The position numbers and the translations under genes are program-made. 32,996 nucleotides of DNA, taken from Chloroflexota bacterium (GTDB lineage: Bacteria; Chloroflexota; Anaerolineae; Promineifilales; Promineifilaceae). The notes below the pieces were generated by a model. It saw only the letters and a program-made list of their open reading frames with translations, did no database searches and had not been told where the DNA came from. Shown one piece after another: positions 1-7,739 of this stretch (positions are counted from its first letter, which is position 1; each line of letters starts with the position of its first letter). The stretch is taken from the NCBI GenBank assembly GCA_013112725.1, contig JABFFZ010000066.1:1-32996 (forward strand). Reading direction: 5' to 3'.

Positions 1-82
1 CGGCGGGACAAGAAACAGCATAAAAACCGACCCAAACCGGCCTGATTTGTTGCCTTCATTCGATTGTTAATGTTCAGTCAGA

Positions 83-113
83 CGCTGAGTTGCTCTCAGC
101 GCGTTTTCACTTT
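83..113 (+). terminator. possible intrinsic terminator of a gene left of the window
   Basis: A 7-bp perfect stem, CGCTGAG at 83-89 pairing with CTCAGCG at 95-101 over a TTGCT loop, is followed by CGTTTTCACTTTT. The T-rich side lies on the plus strand, so it would stop transcription entering from the left. No gene can be recognised in 1-82. The interrupted T-run makes this tentative. Confidence 0.35.
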
Positions 114-128
114 TCTAAATGCGAATAT

Positions 129-848
129 TCAATCGTGCCCGCCAATATACAGCCGGATCATCTGCATCCAATACGGCCAATCGTGTGACCAGCCGTCCCA
201 GATGCGCAAAGCGTTGCCAATGCCCTTGCCCCACAGCAGCCCGGACAGATACTCGTTATTACCGCGCAAGCTGTCATCTCGCCCCACCGCCAGGATAATG
301 TCCTGCCGCCGCAGGGCCGCCAGCCGCCCCCAATCATGTTCGTTGGGGATGTACCAGACCGGGTTGTGGTTGTAGACGTGTTCGCTGCTGTCGCCGTCAG
401 CCCAACGGGAAATGTCGTAGATGCCGCTCATGCCGATGGTGCGCCCCACCAGGTGTGGGTGCCGCAGGGCAAAGTTGACGGCATGGTACGCGCCAAAGCT
501 GGCGCCCACGGTGATGACAAAGGGGTTACGGTTCTTTTGCCAGGAGAGGGGCAGCACTTCGTGGAGCAGGTAATTTTCATACTGCTGCTGCCGCCAGGCG
601 CGGTCGCCGGGCCATTTCCACCAAGCGTACCAGCTTTCCGCGTCTACGCTGTCCACGCAGTAGAGCTGAACCCATCCCCGCGCCAGGTGTTCCCACAATG
701 CGCCCATCATGCCCCGGTCTTCCCACTCGTAATACTTGCCTTTGGAGGTGGGGAAAACCAGCACACGCGCCCCGGCGTGGCCGAAGATGAGTATCTCCAT
801 ATCCCGTCCCAGTGAGGGGCTGTACCAATGATGATATTCTCGATTCAT
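129..848 (-). CDS. alpha/beta-hydrolase fold esterase (COG4947-like)
   Basis: A 239-residue protein with an alpha/beta-hydrolase core. The nucleophile elbow is GASFG with Ser117 as the likely catalytic serine, preceded by the hydrophobic strand FVITV. An acid in the GRDDS segment (Asp191 or Asp192) and His222 in the late WSHDW motif complete a plausible triad. The length and the motifs NREYHHWYSP and GASFGAYHA fit the cytoplasmic 'esterase/lipase superfamily' group; I see no signal peptide. The substrate is unknown. A weak ribosome site (GGGAAG) precedes the ATG. The gene is divergent from the LiaI/LiaF-like pair, with a repeat-filled 272-bp gap between them. Confidence 0.75.
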   Translation of the reverse strand: MNREYHHWYSPSLGRDMEILIFGHAGARVLVFPTSKGKYYEWEDRGMMGALWEHLARGWVQLYCVDSVDAESWYAWWKWPGDRAWRQQQYENYLLHEVLPLSWQKNRNPFVITVGASFGAYHAVNFALRHPHLVGRTIGMSGIYDISRWADGDSSEHVYNHNPVWYIPNEHDWGRLAALRRQDIILAVGRDDSLRGNNEYLSGLLWGKGIGNALRIWDGWSHDWPYWMQMIRLYIGGHD

Positions 849-894
849 ATGCTTCCCGTTTCTTGGGGGTGTGAGTTAATGCTGTAATTGTATC

Positions 895-927
895 AGAAAC
901 CCGGTTTCTGCCAGAAACCGGGTTTCT
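895..927. repeat. 15-bp inverted repeat, arms near-palindromic
   Basis: AGAAACCCGGTTTCT (895-909) and AGAAACCGGGTTTCT (913-927) are exact reverse complements separated by GCC, and GCC follows the second copy. Each arm is itself almost palindromic, so either one 15-bp hairpin or two small ones can form. It lies between divergent genes and has no T-run. Confidence 0.8.
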
Positions 928-1013
928 GCCAAAACATAACCACAACCGTAACCAAAGTTAGAGGACGGCCGTACCCTTTTACCTTATGCTATCCCTAAAA
1001 CAAGCGATGTGTC

Positions 1014-1040
1014 TTGTGCGTTTATACAAAAAGTTAGTAT
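1014..1040 (+). promoter_or_regulatory. weak sigma70-like promoter candidate
   Basis: TTGTGC at 1014-1019 and TAGTAT at 1035-1040 are separated by 15 bases, which is shorter than optimal. It points toward the LiaI-like gene and sits just before a 25-bp hairpin in what would be the leader. The match is tentative. Confidence 0.25.
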
Positions 1041-1043
1041 GGC

Positions 1044-1102
1044 GATTAGAGATTGGGGATTGGAGATTACCAGGGTCAATCTCCAATCCCCAATCTCTAA
1101 TC
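1044..1102. repeat. heptad array folded as a 25-bp perfect inverted repeat
   Basis: GATT recurs exactly every 7 bases at 1044, 1051, 1058 and 1065 (units GATTAGA, GATTGGG, GATTGGA). The arm 1044-1068 is perfectly complementary to 1078-1102 across a 9-base loop. The ribosome site CCGGAGG begins within a few bases of the right arm, so in the mRNA the hairpin would end just upstream of the start codon at 1121. Confidence 0.9.
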
Positions 1103-1120
1103 TCCCGGAGGTTTAATCAA

Positions 1121-1673
1121 ATGGACAAACAAAGTGATAAAACAGGGTTGACCCGCGTTAACGCCGTTTTTTGGCGTGGCGTTGATTGTGCTGGGGATTG
1201 TATTTCTTATTGGCGAACTGCTAGACATCACCATCGGGCAGTACATCTGGCCCTTTTTTGTGATTGTGCCCGGCATCATGTTGTTCCTGGGGGCGCTGAT
1301 GCTTGACGAGGAAGTAGGGCAGGCGCTGGCTATGGTCAGCGGCATTGTGACAACGGTAGGGCTGATACTGCTGGCGCAAAGCCTCACCGATACCTGGGCC
1401 AGTTGGTCTTACGCCTGGGCGCTGGTCGCGCCCACCGGCGTAGGTGTTGGACTGTGGTTGTTTGGCGCTGCCAAAGAACGCGCCGACATGGTGAAATCTG
1501 GCAAAGACCTGGTTAAGGTAGGGCTGAGCATCTTTGTGGTGGCGGCCATTTTCTTTGAACCGGTCATCGGCATCAACGGCTTTGGTCTGGGCATGTATGC
1601 CCTGCCACTGCTGCTCATTGGGTTAGGTTTTGTGCTGCTGCGCAATTTCCGCGCTAACTGGCGCGGGGTGTAG
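1121..1673 (+). CDS. LiaI-LiaF-like (DUF5668-type) membrane protein with apparent frameshift near the start
   Basis: A small polytopic membrane protein. The ATG at 1121 has a good ribosome site (CGGAGG, about 9 bases upstream) and encodes MDKQSDKTGLTRVNAVF. The membrane part (FGVALIVLGIVFLIGELL and on to the TAG at 1671) lies in another frame. Removing one T from the T6 run at 1167-1172 joins the two smoothly. The intact downstream frame could start at GTG 1176 (165 residues), but that codon has no ribosome site. About five hydrophobic segments follow, the first resembling the LiaI/LiaF transmembrane region. It precedes a LiaF-like gene, suggesting an envelope-sensing pair. The frameshift could be real, a sequencing error, or slippage. 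Confidence 0.65.
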
Positions 1674-1690
1674 AGGTGTCATGTGTTAAA

Positions 1691-1730
1691 GTGTCAGGTG
1701 TCAGATGGTTAGGAACCTGACATCTGACAC
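1691..1730. repeat. GTGTCAG-type heptad inverted repeat
   Basis: GTGTCAG occurs at 1691 and 1698, and the complementary units CCTGACA and TCTGACA occur at 1716 and 1723, giving a near-perfect hairpin over a short loop. The array begins just after the TAG at 1671-1673, and the ribosome site GAGGAGGT of the next gene follows it directly. Confidence 0.8.
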
Positions 1731-1746
1731 TTATGAGGAGGTTGGG

Positions 1747-2775
1747 ATGACTGAGTTGAAACATGAAGAGCATCAGCACCGGTCGTTGTTTGGGCCGATT
1801 GTATTGATTGCGATTGGGTTGTTTTTTCTGTTCAGCCAGTTGAATCCGGTGACGGATTTGCACTGGCTGGATGTGCTGCGCTTATGGTCGCTGATGTTGG
1901 TGTTTTTGGGGCTGAATATCTTGGTGCTGCAAGCGCCACGGCCGTACAGCACCTATCTCAGCGGCTTGATTGCCGTGATTGCTGTGTTGGTTTTTGGGTA
2001 TGTGCTGCTGAATGGGTTGGGCGGCCGGTGGTGGGGCAGCCGCAGCAGTCAGGCCATCGGTGATTGGCAAACCGATACCATTCAATTTGCCGCGCCGGGG
2101 GTGGAAACGGCCTTGTACAACATCACCATTGGCCCACCTGGCGCTGACTTGTACGCGCTGGAAGACAGCCGTAATTTGATCGAAGGCACAGTCTTTTATC
2201 AGGATGACTACCTGTTTGGAACCGGCGCCAGCGGCAGCAAAGCTACGGTGCGGTTGGCCCCGCAAGAAGATGCCGAGACCTGGGTGTTCTGGCCCAATTA
2301 CTGGCGTGACTATGGCGAAGCTAATCGCTGGCAAGTGGGACTCAGCCTACGGGTGCTGGCGGCATTGACTGTGGAAACGGTAGCCGGGGTGGCCCACCTG
2401 GATTTGCAGGGTTTACGGTTGAGCAGTTTGACTGCCACCACCAACGCGGCCGAGTCGGAACTGCTGCTGCCGGGTGGGGATTACGACGCCACCCTGGTCA
2501 ACAATGCCACCAGTACGGCGATCACGCTGCCGGCGGACGGCCGTCACGCCATGGATCTGCAAGTGAACGCCGGCGCCGTCACCCTGCACCTGCCGCCGGG
2601 TATGGCCGCGCGGGTGGAGGTAGACCACGCTTTAGGCAGCTTTACGGCCAGCAATCCCGCCTTGCAGCCGGTACCTGGTGAAGAGAATGTGTGGCAGACG
2701 GCGGGTTATGCCGCCGCTGTTGACCGTATTGACCTGACCATTCACATCAACGTCGGTTCAGTAGCAATGGATTAA
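1747..2775 (+). CDS. LiaF-like membrane protein with C-terminal beta domain
   Basis: A 342-residue protein. The ATG at 1747 is chosen over an in-frame ATG at 1705 because GAGGAGGT lies just upstream and 1705 falls inside a hairpin repeat. Residues 1-12 are cytoplasmic and hydrophilic. Hydrophobic segments at about 14-31, 43-61 and 70-88 match the LiaI/LiaF transmembrane region; the motif GPIVLIAIGLFFLF is typical. Residues of about 110-342 are rich in short beta strands and resemble the LiaF C-terminal (DUF2154-like, 'cell wall-active antibiotics response') domain. LiaF proteins restrain envelope-stress two-component systems; no LiaRS pair is adjacent, so that role is only inferred. The preceding LiaI-like gene is probably cotranscribed. 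Confidence 0.7.
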   Translation: MTELKHEEHQHRSLFGPIVLIAIGLFFLFSQLNPVTDLHWLDVLRLWSLMLVFLGLNILVLQAPRPYSTYLSGLIAVIAVLVFGYVLLNGLGGRWWGSRSSQAIGDWQTDTIQFAAPGVETALYNITIGPPGADLYALEDSRNLIEGTVFYQDDYLFGTGASGSKATVRLAPQEDAETWVFWPNYWRDYGEANRWQVGLSLRVLAALTVETVAGVAHLDLQGLRLSSLTATTNAAESELLLPGGDYDATLVNNATSTAITLPADGRHAMDLQVNAGAVTLHLPPGMAARVEVDHALGSFTASNPALQPVPGEENVWQTAGYAAAVDRIDLTIHINVGSVAMD

Positions 2776-2848
2776 ATCCTTACCGTCTCCTTACACACCA
2801 AACGGCCGTTTCGACTACAATCTCATCAGTTTTATTTCAACGTGCATA

Positions 2849-2911
2849 AGACCTGACAGGTTTTGGGCCTGCTAAGTTTCAAGGCGAACTGGTAAAAAAC
2901 CTGTCAGGTCT
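2849..2911. repeat. 16-bp inverted repeat, AGACCTGACAGG family
   Basis: AGACCTGACAGGTTTT (2849-2864) is exactly complementary to AAAACCTGTCAGGTCT (2896-2911) across a 31-base loop. A second member with paired base changes lies at 23236-23299. Here it sits between the LiaF-like gene and the rhodanese gene, ending about 7 bases before the latter's ribosome site. Confidence 0.85.
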
Positions 2912-2930
2912 GAGTACACGGAGTGTAGTG

Positions 2931-3353
2931 ATGATAAAGAAACTGGTGTTATTGATGGTGTTGTTAACGGCCGTGCTGCTGACGGCATGTGGCGGGTCGG
3001 CGACGACATCTGTGGTCAGTGCAGATGTGAACCCGGCCACGCTGCCCGCCACCGTAGACGTAAAAACCGTCGCTGCTGTAAAAGAGCGGGACGATGTGGT
3101 GCTGCTGGATGTGCGCGAACAGTGGGAATACGACGAAGGGCACATCCCCGGCGTGACCCTCATCCCCATGAATGAAGTGGCCTCCCGCCTGAGCGAAATC
3201 CCCACCGACAAAGAAGTGATTGTCACCTGCCGCAGCGGCAACCGCAGCGGGCAGATCGCCGACTTTTTGCGCGCGCAAGGGTTTGACAATGTTCACAATA
3301 TGCAGGGTGGTATTATCGCCTGGGAAGCTGCCGGATTACCGGTGGATCGGTAA
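2931..3353 (+). CDS. rhodanese-domain lipoprotein
   Basis: A 140-residue exported lipoprotein. It has a type II signal peptide with lipobox LTAC and Cys20 as the lipidated residue, then a short linker and a single rhodanese domain (about 42-140). Asp60 lies in LLDVREQWEYDEGHIPG. The active-site loop CRSGNRS carries Cys100, and the closing motif GGIIAWEAAGLPV is typical. Such domains transfer sulfane sulfur; the partner here is unknown. ATG 2931 is preferred over the GTG directly before it, with ACGGAG as ribosome site. The protein would sit on the outer face of the membrane. Confidence 0.85.
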   Translation: MIKKLVLLMVLLTAVLLTACGGSATTSVVSADVNPATLPATVDVKTVAAVKERDDVVLLDVREQWEYDEGHIPGVTLIPMNEVASRLSEIPTDKEVIVTCRSGNRSGQIADFLRAQGFDNVHNMQGGIIAWEAAGLPVDR

Positions 3354-3360
3354 TTGTCTG

Positions 3361-3420
3361 GCAAGTAGCAGGTGGCAGGTGATTACTTGCCACCCGCCAC
3401 TTGCTACCTGCTACCTCTCA
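3361..3420. repeat. CTTGCCA-type heptad array, folded back
   Basis: On the left GCA recurs at 3361, 3368 and 3375. On the right CTTGCCA, CCCGCCA, CTTGCTA, CCTGCTA and CCTCTCA follow each other without gaps from 3386. The two halves are near-complementary. The array fills the gap after the rhodanese stop codon, ahead of the histidine kinase gene. Confidence 0.85.
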
Positions 3421-3461
3421 CTCATTGGCAATCATAGCATAGTCGTTTTATCATATATGGC

Positions 3462-4553
3462 ATGGAAGAGTCTCCATTAGCCACCATTCTGGTAGTAGAC
3501 GACAAGCCGGAAAATTTGCAGTTGTTGTCGCAAATTTTGGGGCGCGCCGGCTACCGGGTGCAGGTGGTGGGCGATGGCCGTGCTGCCCTCCATGCTTCCC
3601 AAATTGATCCCCCCGACCTGATCCTGCTGGACATCATGATGCCGGAAATGGACGGGTATGAATTGTGTCGCCAGTTCAAAGCCGCCCCCCAAACGCGCAA
3701 CGTCCCCATCATCTTCATCAGCGCCCTCAGCAGCCCGTTTGACAAAGCCCACGCCTTCGCCGCCGGTGGCATTGACTACATCACCCGCCCCTTCCAGGCG
3801 GAAGAAGTGCTGACGCATGTACAAACGCACCTCACCATCCGCAGTTTACAGCAAGACCTGTTGGATCAAATTGCCGAACTGGATGCCTTTGCCCACACCG
3901 TCGCCCATGACCTGAAAAACCCCCTTTCCCTCATTATCGGCTTCACCGAACTGCTGGCGCTCGATCACGAGATTATGACGGCCGAGCAGCGCGCCGAACT
4001 GCTGCAAAATGTACTCAAGTCCGGCTACAAAGCCGTTAACATCATTGATGAACTGCTGCTGCTTTCCAGCGTGCGCAAACAAGACGTACCCTTGCAGCCG
4101 GTGGATATGGGGCGCATCGTGCAGAATGCCCAAAAACGGCTTACGCTGCTGGTGGCCGAGTCCAAAGCGATGATTGTCTTGCCAGATAAGTGGCCGCTGG
4201 CGTTGGGGCATGGCCCCTGGCTGGAAGAAGTGTGGGTGAATTATTTGAGCAATGCCATCAAGTATGGCGGGCAGCCGCCCCGCGCCGCACTGGGCGCAAC
4301 CCGGCAGCCAGACGAGATGGTACGTTTTTGGGTGAAAGATAACGGCCCTGGCCTCACAGCCGAGCAGCAAACCCGCCTTTTTGCCGAATTTACCCGCCTG
4401 GACAAAATCCGCGCCGATGGCCACGGCCTGGGCCTTTCCATCGTGCGGCGCATCATGGACAAACTGGGAGGCGCCGTCGGCGTAGAAAGCGAACCCGGCG
4501 CCGGCAGCACCTTCTACTTCACCTTACCGGGTAGTCAATCGCCGGACAACTAA
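3462..4553 (+). CDS. receiver domain-histidine kinase fusion protein
   Basis: A 363-residue soluble signalling protein. Residues 6-124 form a receiver domain with acidic pair Asp13/Asp14, phosphoacceptor Asp57 (LLDIMMPEMDGYE) and Ser88. The usual conserved lysine is replaced by Arg109 (DYITRPF). Residues of about 135-205 are HisKA with His149 in FAHTVAHDLKNPL. Residues of about 245-357 are the ATPase domain, with the N-box around Asn264, DNGPG at 293-297 and GHGLGL at 320-325. There is no membrane segment, so it probably receives phosphate from another kinase or acts as a phosphorelay node. No clear ribosome site precedes ATG 3462, so the start is less sure. The gene overlaps the convergent toxin gene by 4 bases. 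Confidence 0.85.
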   Translation: MEESPLATILVVDDKPENLQLLSQILGRAGYRVQVVGDGRAALHASQIDPPDLILLDIMMPEMDGYELCRQFKAAPQTRNVPIIFISALSSPFDKAHAFAAGGIDYITRPFQAEEVLTHVQTHLTIRSLQQDLLDQIAELDAFAHTVAHDLKNPLSLIIGFTELLALDHEIMTAEQRAELLQNVLKSGYKAVNIIDELLLLSSVRKQDVPLQPVDMGRIVQNAQKRLTLLVAESKAMIVLPDKWPLALGHGPWLEEVWVNYLSNAIKYGGQPPRAALGATRQPDEMVRFWVKDNGPGLTAEQQTRLFAEFTRLDKIRADGHGLGLSIVRRIMDKLGGAVGVESEPGAGSTFYFTLPGSQSPDN

Positions 4554-4936
4554 ACCCACTCACGCATTTGGGCGATTTCAAGTAACACTTCGCTTAAGAC
4601 TGGTGCATCAGCCTGGATAATGTCAGTATCACCTATGTGTTTGTGTTCCAAAAAGAGCAAGGCTGGTTTGTGTTGGGCGTTATCATAACGAAATAGTAGC
4701 TGATTGGCAGCATCCTGATAATGATAGGTGTACATTAATTTCTCAATTTTCCCGGCCGCCACATCCAGATATTCCCGAAAGAAAAAACGCGACTGATCCG
4801 TAAACACGACTGTCCCGTAAACGTATCCTTGATTGCCTGGGCGGGGTTCGAGGTGAATAGCTGATTCAAGAACAAAGCTAACGGCCGTAAACTGCGCAAA
4901 TGCCGCCTCAAGTTGGTTGAAGTATGTTTGAATCAC
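4550..4936 (-). CDS. TumE-family (DUF6516-like) putative toxin
   Basis: A 128-residue protein with the features I associate with TumE/DUF6516 toxins: an opening MIQTYFNQLE, central FREYLDV, then KLMYTYHYQDAANQLLFRYDNAQHK and HKHIG. It begins inside the preceding gene (29-base overlap), the usual arrangement of antitoxin first and toxin second. The stop codon overlaps the convergent kinase gene. The toxic mechanism of this family is not something I can read from the sequence; the assignment rests on motif memory and gene order. Confidence 0.65.
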   Translation of the reverse strand: MIQTYFNQLEAAFAQFTAVSFVLESAIHLEPRPGNQGYVYGTVVFTDQSRFFFREYLDVAAGKIEKLMYTYHYQDAANQLLFRYDNAQHKPALLFLEHKHIGDTDIIQADAPVLSEVLLEIAQMREWV

Positions 4937-5222
4937 GATATTCTATGCCTTGTAATCGGTTTACCTTTTCTTGTAACCGCTGCCAAAGCTGATATTCACC
5001 CGCCCATTGCACATACTCATCATCCTGTCCCTCCAAATCTTCGGCAGATAGGGTCATCATAAATTTTTCAGAAGTGACCCCATATTTTTCCTCAAAAATA
5101 AGCAACCGCCGATGAGCTGCTTCCAGAGCCATCTCTAGCCGAATAATCTCGCCATCAATGGCAGATTTAACCAGTTGTTGGGTATCGCTGTGTTTTCCGG
5201 TGTCCATATAAATGGTAGTCAT
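4908..5222 (-). CDS. putative antitoxin partner of the TumE-like protein
   Basis: A 104-residue acidic protein, mostly helical (IRLEMALEAAHRRLLIFEEKYG and WQRLQEKVNRLQG look like coiled-coil helices), with the stretch AEDLEGQDDEYVQWAGEY. A strong ribosome site (GAGGAG) precedes the ATG at 5222. It overlaps the downstream toxin gene by 29 bases, which implies translational coupling. I see no classical DNA-binding motif. Its role as antitoxin is inferred from order, size and overlap. Confidence 0.6.
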   Translation of the reverse strand: MTTIYMDTGKHSDTQQLVKSAIDGEIIRLEMALEAAHRRLLIFEEKYGVTSEKFMMTLSAEDLEGQDDEYVQWAGEYQLWQRLQEKVNRLQGIEYRDSNILQPT

Positions 5223-5356
5223 AACCTTAACTCCTCTGTAACTCTGGCAGAGAATGATGCCATTTCTCTACTTGATTGGGTACAGGTATTGTGCCAACAT
5301 CTTATCAAACCACTCCATTATTGCATAGCCTTTTGGCGGGTACCATGAGTTGCCTC

Positions 5357-6286
5357 TCACGCATCACGAAAACGGCCGTCCTCCCGCACCATCCGCCCCA
5401 ACCCCTCCGCCAACCCCACCAACGGCCGAAAGCCCAACAGCATCTTGGCGCGGCTGATGTCAGCCACCAACCGGGGCACACCGCCCGCTTTTTCCAAGTT
5501 GTGAATGCGGTGCAGTTTGTGGCCGGTGACGGCTTCAATCTCATCGGCCAACGCGGTAATGCTGGTTTCCACGCCCCGGCCAATGTTGATGATTTGCCGG
5601 TTGACGCCGCCCGCTGTGGCGGCGCTGACCAATGCCTCCACCACGTCCGTGACATATACAAAATCGCGCGTGTGCTGCCCGCCGCCAAACAGCACCACCG
5701 AGCCACCGCTGATCGTCTGCCGCAAAAAGCGGGGCACAACGGGCGCATGGGAGGCGGGTAGTGGCTGGCCGGGGCCATAGGCATTAAAGATGCGCAGCGC
5801 CACCGTTTCGATGCCCCACAACTGGCCGATGGTGTGAACGTATTGCTCGGCCGCCCATTTGCTAACGGCATAGGGGGAGTCTGGCTGCGGGTGGTCATCT
5901 TCGTGGACGGGCTGCTGCGGCTGACGGCCGTACACCGCCCCCGACGACGCCAATACCACCCGCCGCACCCCCGTATCCCGCATCGCTTCCATCAGGCTGA
6001 CCGTGCCGCCCACGTTCACCCGGCTGTATTCACGCGGATGCAAAATGGATTCGGCCACCGACACCCGCGCTGCCAGGTGGTAGACACAATCTACCCCGCG
6101 CAGCAGCGACCAGAGCAGGGGAATGTTGTCTACATCGCCCTGAGTGAACTGCACGGCCGTGTCTAACCCCTCCGCATTACCCCGGCTCAAATCATCCAGC
6201 ACCTGTACCTCGTGCCCGCTACGTACCAGCCGGTTGGCCAGTGCCATGCCCAAAAACCCCGCGCCACCCGTTACTAAAAATCGCAT
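5357..6286 (-). CDS. NAD-dependent epimerase/dehydratase (extended SDR, GalE-like)
   Basis: A 309-residue extended short-chain dehydrogenase. The N-terminal Rossmann motif GGAGFLG is at 7-13; the catalytic residues are Ser114/Ser115, Tyr139 and Lys143 (YAVSK). LRIFNAYGPGQ and DFVYVTDVV are typical of sugar-nucleotide 4-epimerases and dehydratases. The ATG at 6286 is chosen because it starts exactly with the strand MRFLVTGG; upstream in-frame sequence comes from the heptad repeat and the divergent gene. No strong ribosome site is visible. It probably acts on a UDP- or dTDP-sugar for envelope glycans; the exact substrate cannot be told. Confidence 0.85.
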   Translation of the reverse strand: MRFLVTGGAGFLGMALANRLVRSGHEVQVLDDLSRGNAEGLDTAVQFTQGDVDNIPLLWSLLRGVDCVYHLAARVSVAESILHPREYSRVNVGGTVSLMEAMRDTGVRRVVLASSGAVYGRQPQQPVHEDDHPQPDSPYAVSKWAAEQYVHTIGQLWGIETVALRIFNAYGPGQPLPASHAPVVPRFLRQTISGGSVVLFGGGQHTRDFVYVTDVVEALVSAATAGGVNRQIINIGRGVETSITALADEIEAVTGHKLHRIHNLEKAGGVPRLVADISRAKMLLGFRPLVGLAEGLGRMVREDGRFRDA

Positions 6287-6307
6287 GACCCAATCATACC
6301 GTTTTTG

Positions 6308-6378
6308 GTAGCGGGTGGCAGGTAATAAAGTGGTGATAACCGTCACCTGCCACTTGCCACTTGCTACTTGCAACCTGT
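6308..6378. repeat. CACTTGC-type heptad array, folded back
   Basis: CACCTGC, CACTTGC, CACTTGC, TACTTGC and AACCTGT follow each other from 6344 to 6378 with an exact 7-base period. The left part (GTAGCGGGTGGCAGGT near 6308) is near-complementary. It fills the gap between two divergent genes and resembles the array at 3361-3420 in unit sequence. Confidence 0.85.
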
Positions 6379-6389
6379 ACCATTTGCCC

Positions 6390-7667
6390 ATGCTCATTCG
6401 CCGTCTCACATTTGCCTTCAACGTGCTGTTGGCCATCGCCATTGGTTTGCTGATTTTTGCCCGTGATTGGCCGCCTTTTGGTACGGAGGAGGAAAAGCTG
6501 AACGCCATTGTCTCCCAGCAGCAGTTTGATTTTCTGGTATGGGAGGTCAACGCTTTTGCCACCAAAGCTAAAGCCGCCCTGGCCGGCGGGCACCTCTTCC
6601 TTGATGAAGCAGACCGTAAACAATTGGTGCTGGATTATCTGGCGCTGCTGCGCCGCGCCCAGGAGTTGGACGGGCAAATTAACGCGCTGTATGTGGACCC
6701 GAACGTGACCGACCCGGCAGCCGCGGCTGCCGATTTGCTGGCCGAGTTAACGGCCGTGCGCCAACAAATCACGGCCGTGCAACCCCTGGCCGAAGCGATT
6801 GTGCAAGACCAGGTCGCCGCCGTGTTGGCCGACGAAGGGTTTGACATGCTGCAACAGGCGTGGCCGCCCGTCCTGATGCACATGACCCCCCTGCCCACCG
6901 TCTTAATTGTCTCCCCGCGTGACCGGATCGAGCGCATTTACCAGCGTACCCTGGAGCCAGGGCTGACCACACCGGACAAAGAGGAAATGGAAACGGCCGT
7001 GACCCACAACCTCGACCTCTCCGCCCTCATCGTGCCCATTGGCGGCATGGGCACCTACCCGGCCATGGTGCAGGAGACCAGCAATCTCAACTGGCTGGCC
7101 GAAGTGACCGCCCACGAATGGGGCCACCACTGGATGAGCTTCTACCCGGTGGGCATTTATTACAACGACCCCGAAGTGCGGGTCATCAATGAAACCATTG
7201 CTTCCTTGATTGATCAGGAAATTGGCGCAGAAGTGATTAGACGTTTCTACCCGGAATTTGTGCCGCCGCCACCGCCGGAACCGGCCGGTGGGGCCACAAC
7301 GCCCCCATCCCCCACCGAGCCGCCGCCGTTTGACTTCAACGCCGAAATGGCCGCCACCCGCATCCGTGTGGATGCGCTATTGGCCGAGGGCAAAATTGAA
7401 GAAGCCGAAAATTATATGGAAGAACGGCGGCAGTTGTTTGTGGCCAATGGCTACCAGATTCGCAAACTGAACCAGGCGTATTTTGCCTTTTACGGGGCGT
7501 ATGCCGACCGACCCGGCGCTACCGGCAGTGACCCCACCGGCCCTATGCTGCAAGAGATCCGCACCCACAGCCCCTCCCTGCGCGCCTTCATGGACACCAT
7601 CGCCCCCATTCGCAGTCGCGCCGATTTGGAGCGCATCTGGCGGGAAACAACAGGAATTATGAATTAG
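6390..7667 (+). CDS. membrane-anchored putative zinc metalloprotease (HExxH)
   Basis: A 425-residue protein. One hydrophobic segment (about 8-24) anchors the N terminus. Residues of about 35-150 are helical. The motif HEWGH at 242-246 provides two zinc-ligand histidines and the catalytic glutamate, and Glu269 in NETIASLIDQE is a suitable third ligand 22 residues later, as in gluzincins. A proline-rich stretch (about 291-313) and helical tail follow. I cannot place it in a named peptidase family. ATG 6390 is preferred over in-frame 6315 because the latter would translate the heptad repeat. The TAG stop lies inside the next heptad array. Confidence 0.65.
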   Translation: MLIRRLTFAFNVLLAIAIGLLIFARDWPPFGTEEEKLNAIVSQQQFDFLVWEVNAFATKAKAALAGGHLFLDEADRKQLVLDYLALLRRAQELDGQINALYVDPNVTDPAAAAADLLAELTAVRQQITAVQPLAEAIVQDQVAAVLADEGFDMLQQAWPPVLMHMTPLPTVLIVSPRDRIERIYQRTLEPGLTTPDKEEMETAVTHNLDLSALIVPIGGMGTYPAMVQETSNLNWLAEVTAHEWGHHWMSFYPVGIYYNDPEVRVINETIASLIDQEIGAEVIRRFYPEFVPPPPPEPAGGATTPPSPTEPPPFDFNAEMAATRIRVDALLAEGKIEEAENYMEERRQLFVANGYQIRKLNQAYFAFYGAYADRPGATGSDPTGPMLQEIRTHSPSLRAFMDTIAPIRSRADLERIWRETTGIMN

Positions 7668-7739
7668 GAAGGATGAATTAGGAAAGGGAATAATGCACCT
7701 TGTCACCCCCTCACCTGCTCACCCCCTCACCCCCTCATC
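7654..7739. repeat. GAATTAG heptads over a stop codon, then TCACCCCC octads
   Basis: GAATTAT, GAATTAG, GAAGGAT, GAATTAG and GAAAGGG run gap-free from 7654 to 7688; the second unit supplies the metalloprotease TAG stop. From 7703 the period changes to 8, with TCACCCCC, TCACCTGC, TCACCCCC and TCACCCCC. The latter block overlaps the end of the convergent TPR gene. Confidence 0.85.

Noticed and set aside
336..815. A 159-codon frame antisense to the esterase gene
   Set aside because: The esterase frame has clear catalytic motifs; the antisense product has none.
986..1306. Separate 106-codon gene
   Set aside because: Its first half would translate the 25-bp hairpin repeat, and its second half is the out-of-frame reading of the LiaI-like membrane gene; only the part from ATG 1121 to the T-run is meaningful.
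6287..6565. Longer N terminus of the epimerase
   Set aside because: It would translate the heptad array and the divergent metalloprotease gene; the Rossmann strand begins right at Met 6286.
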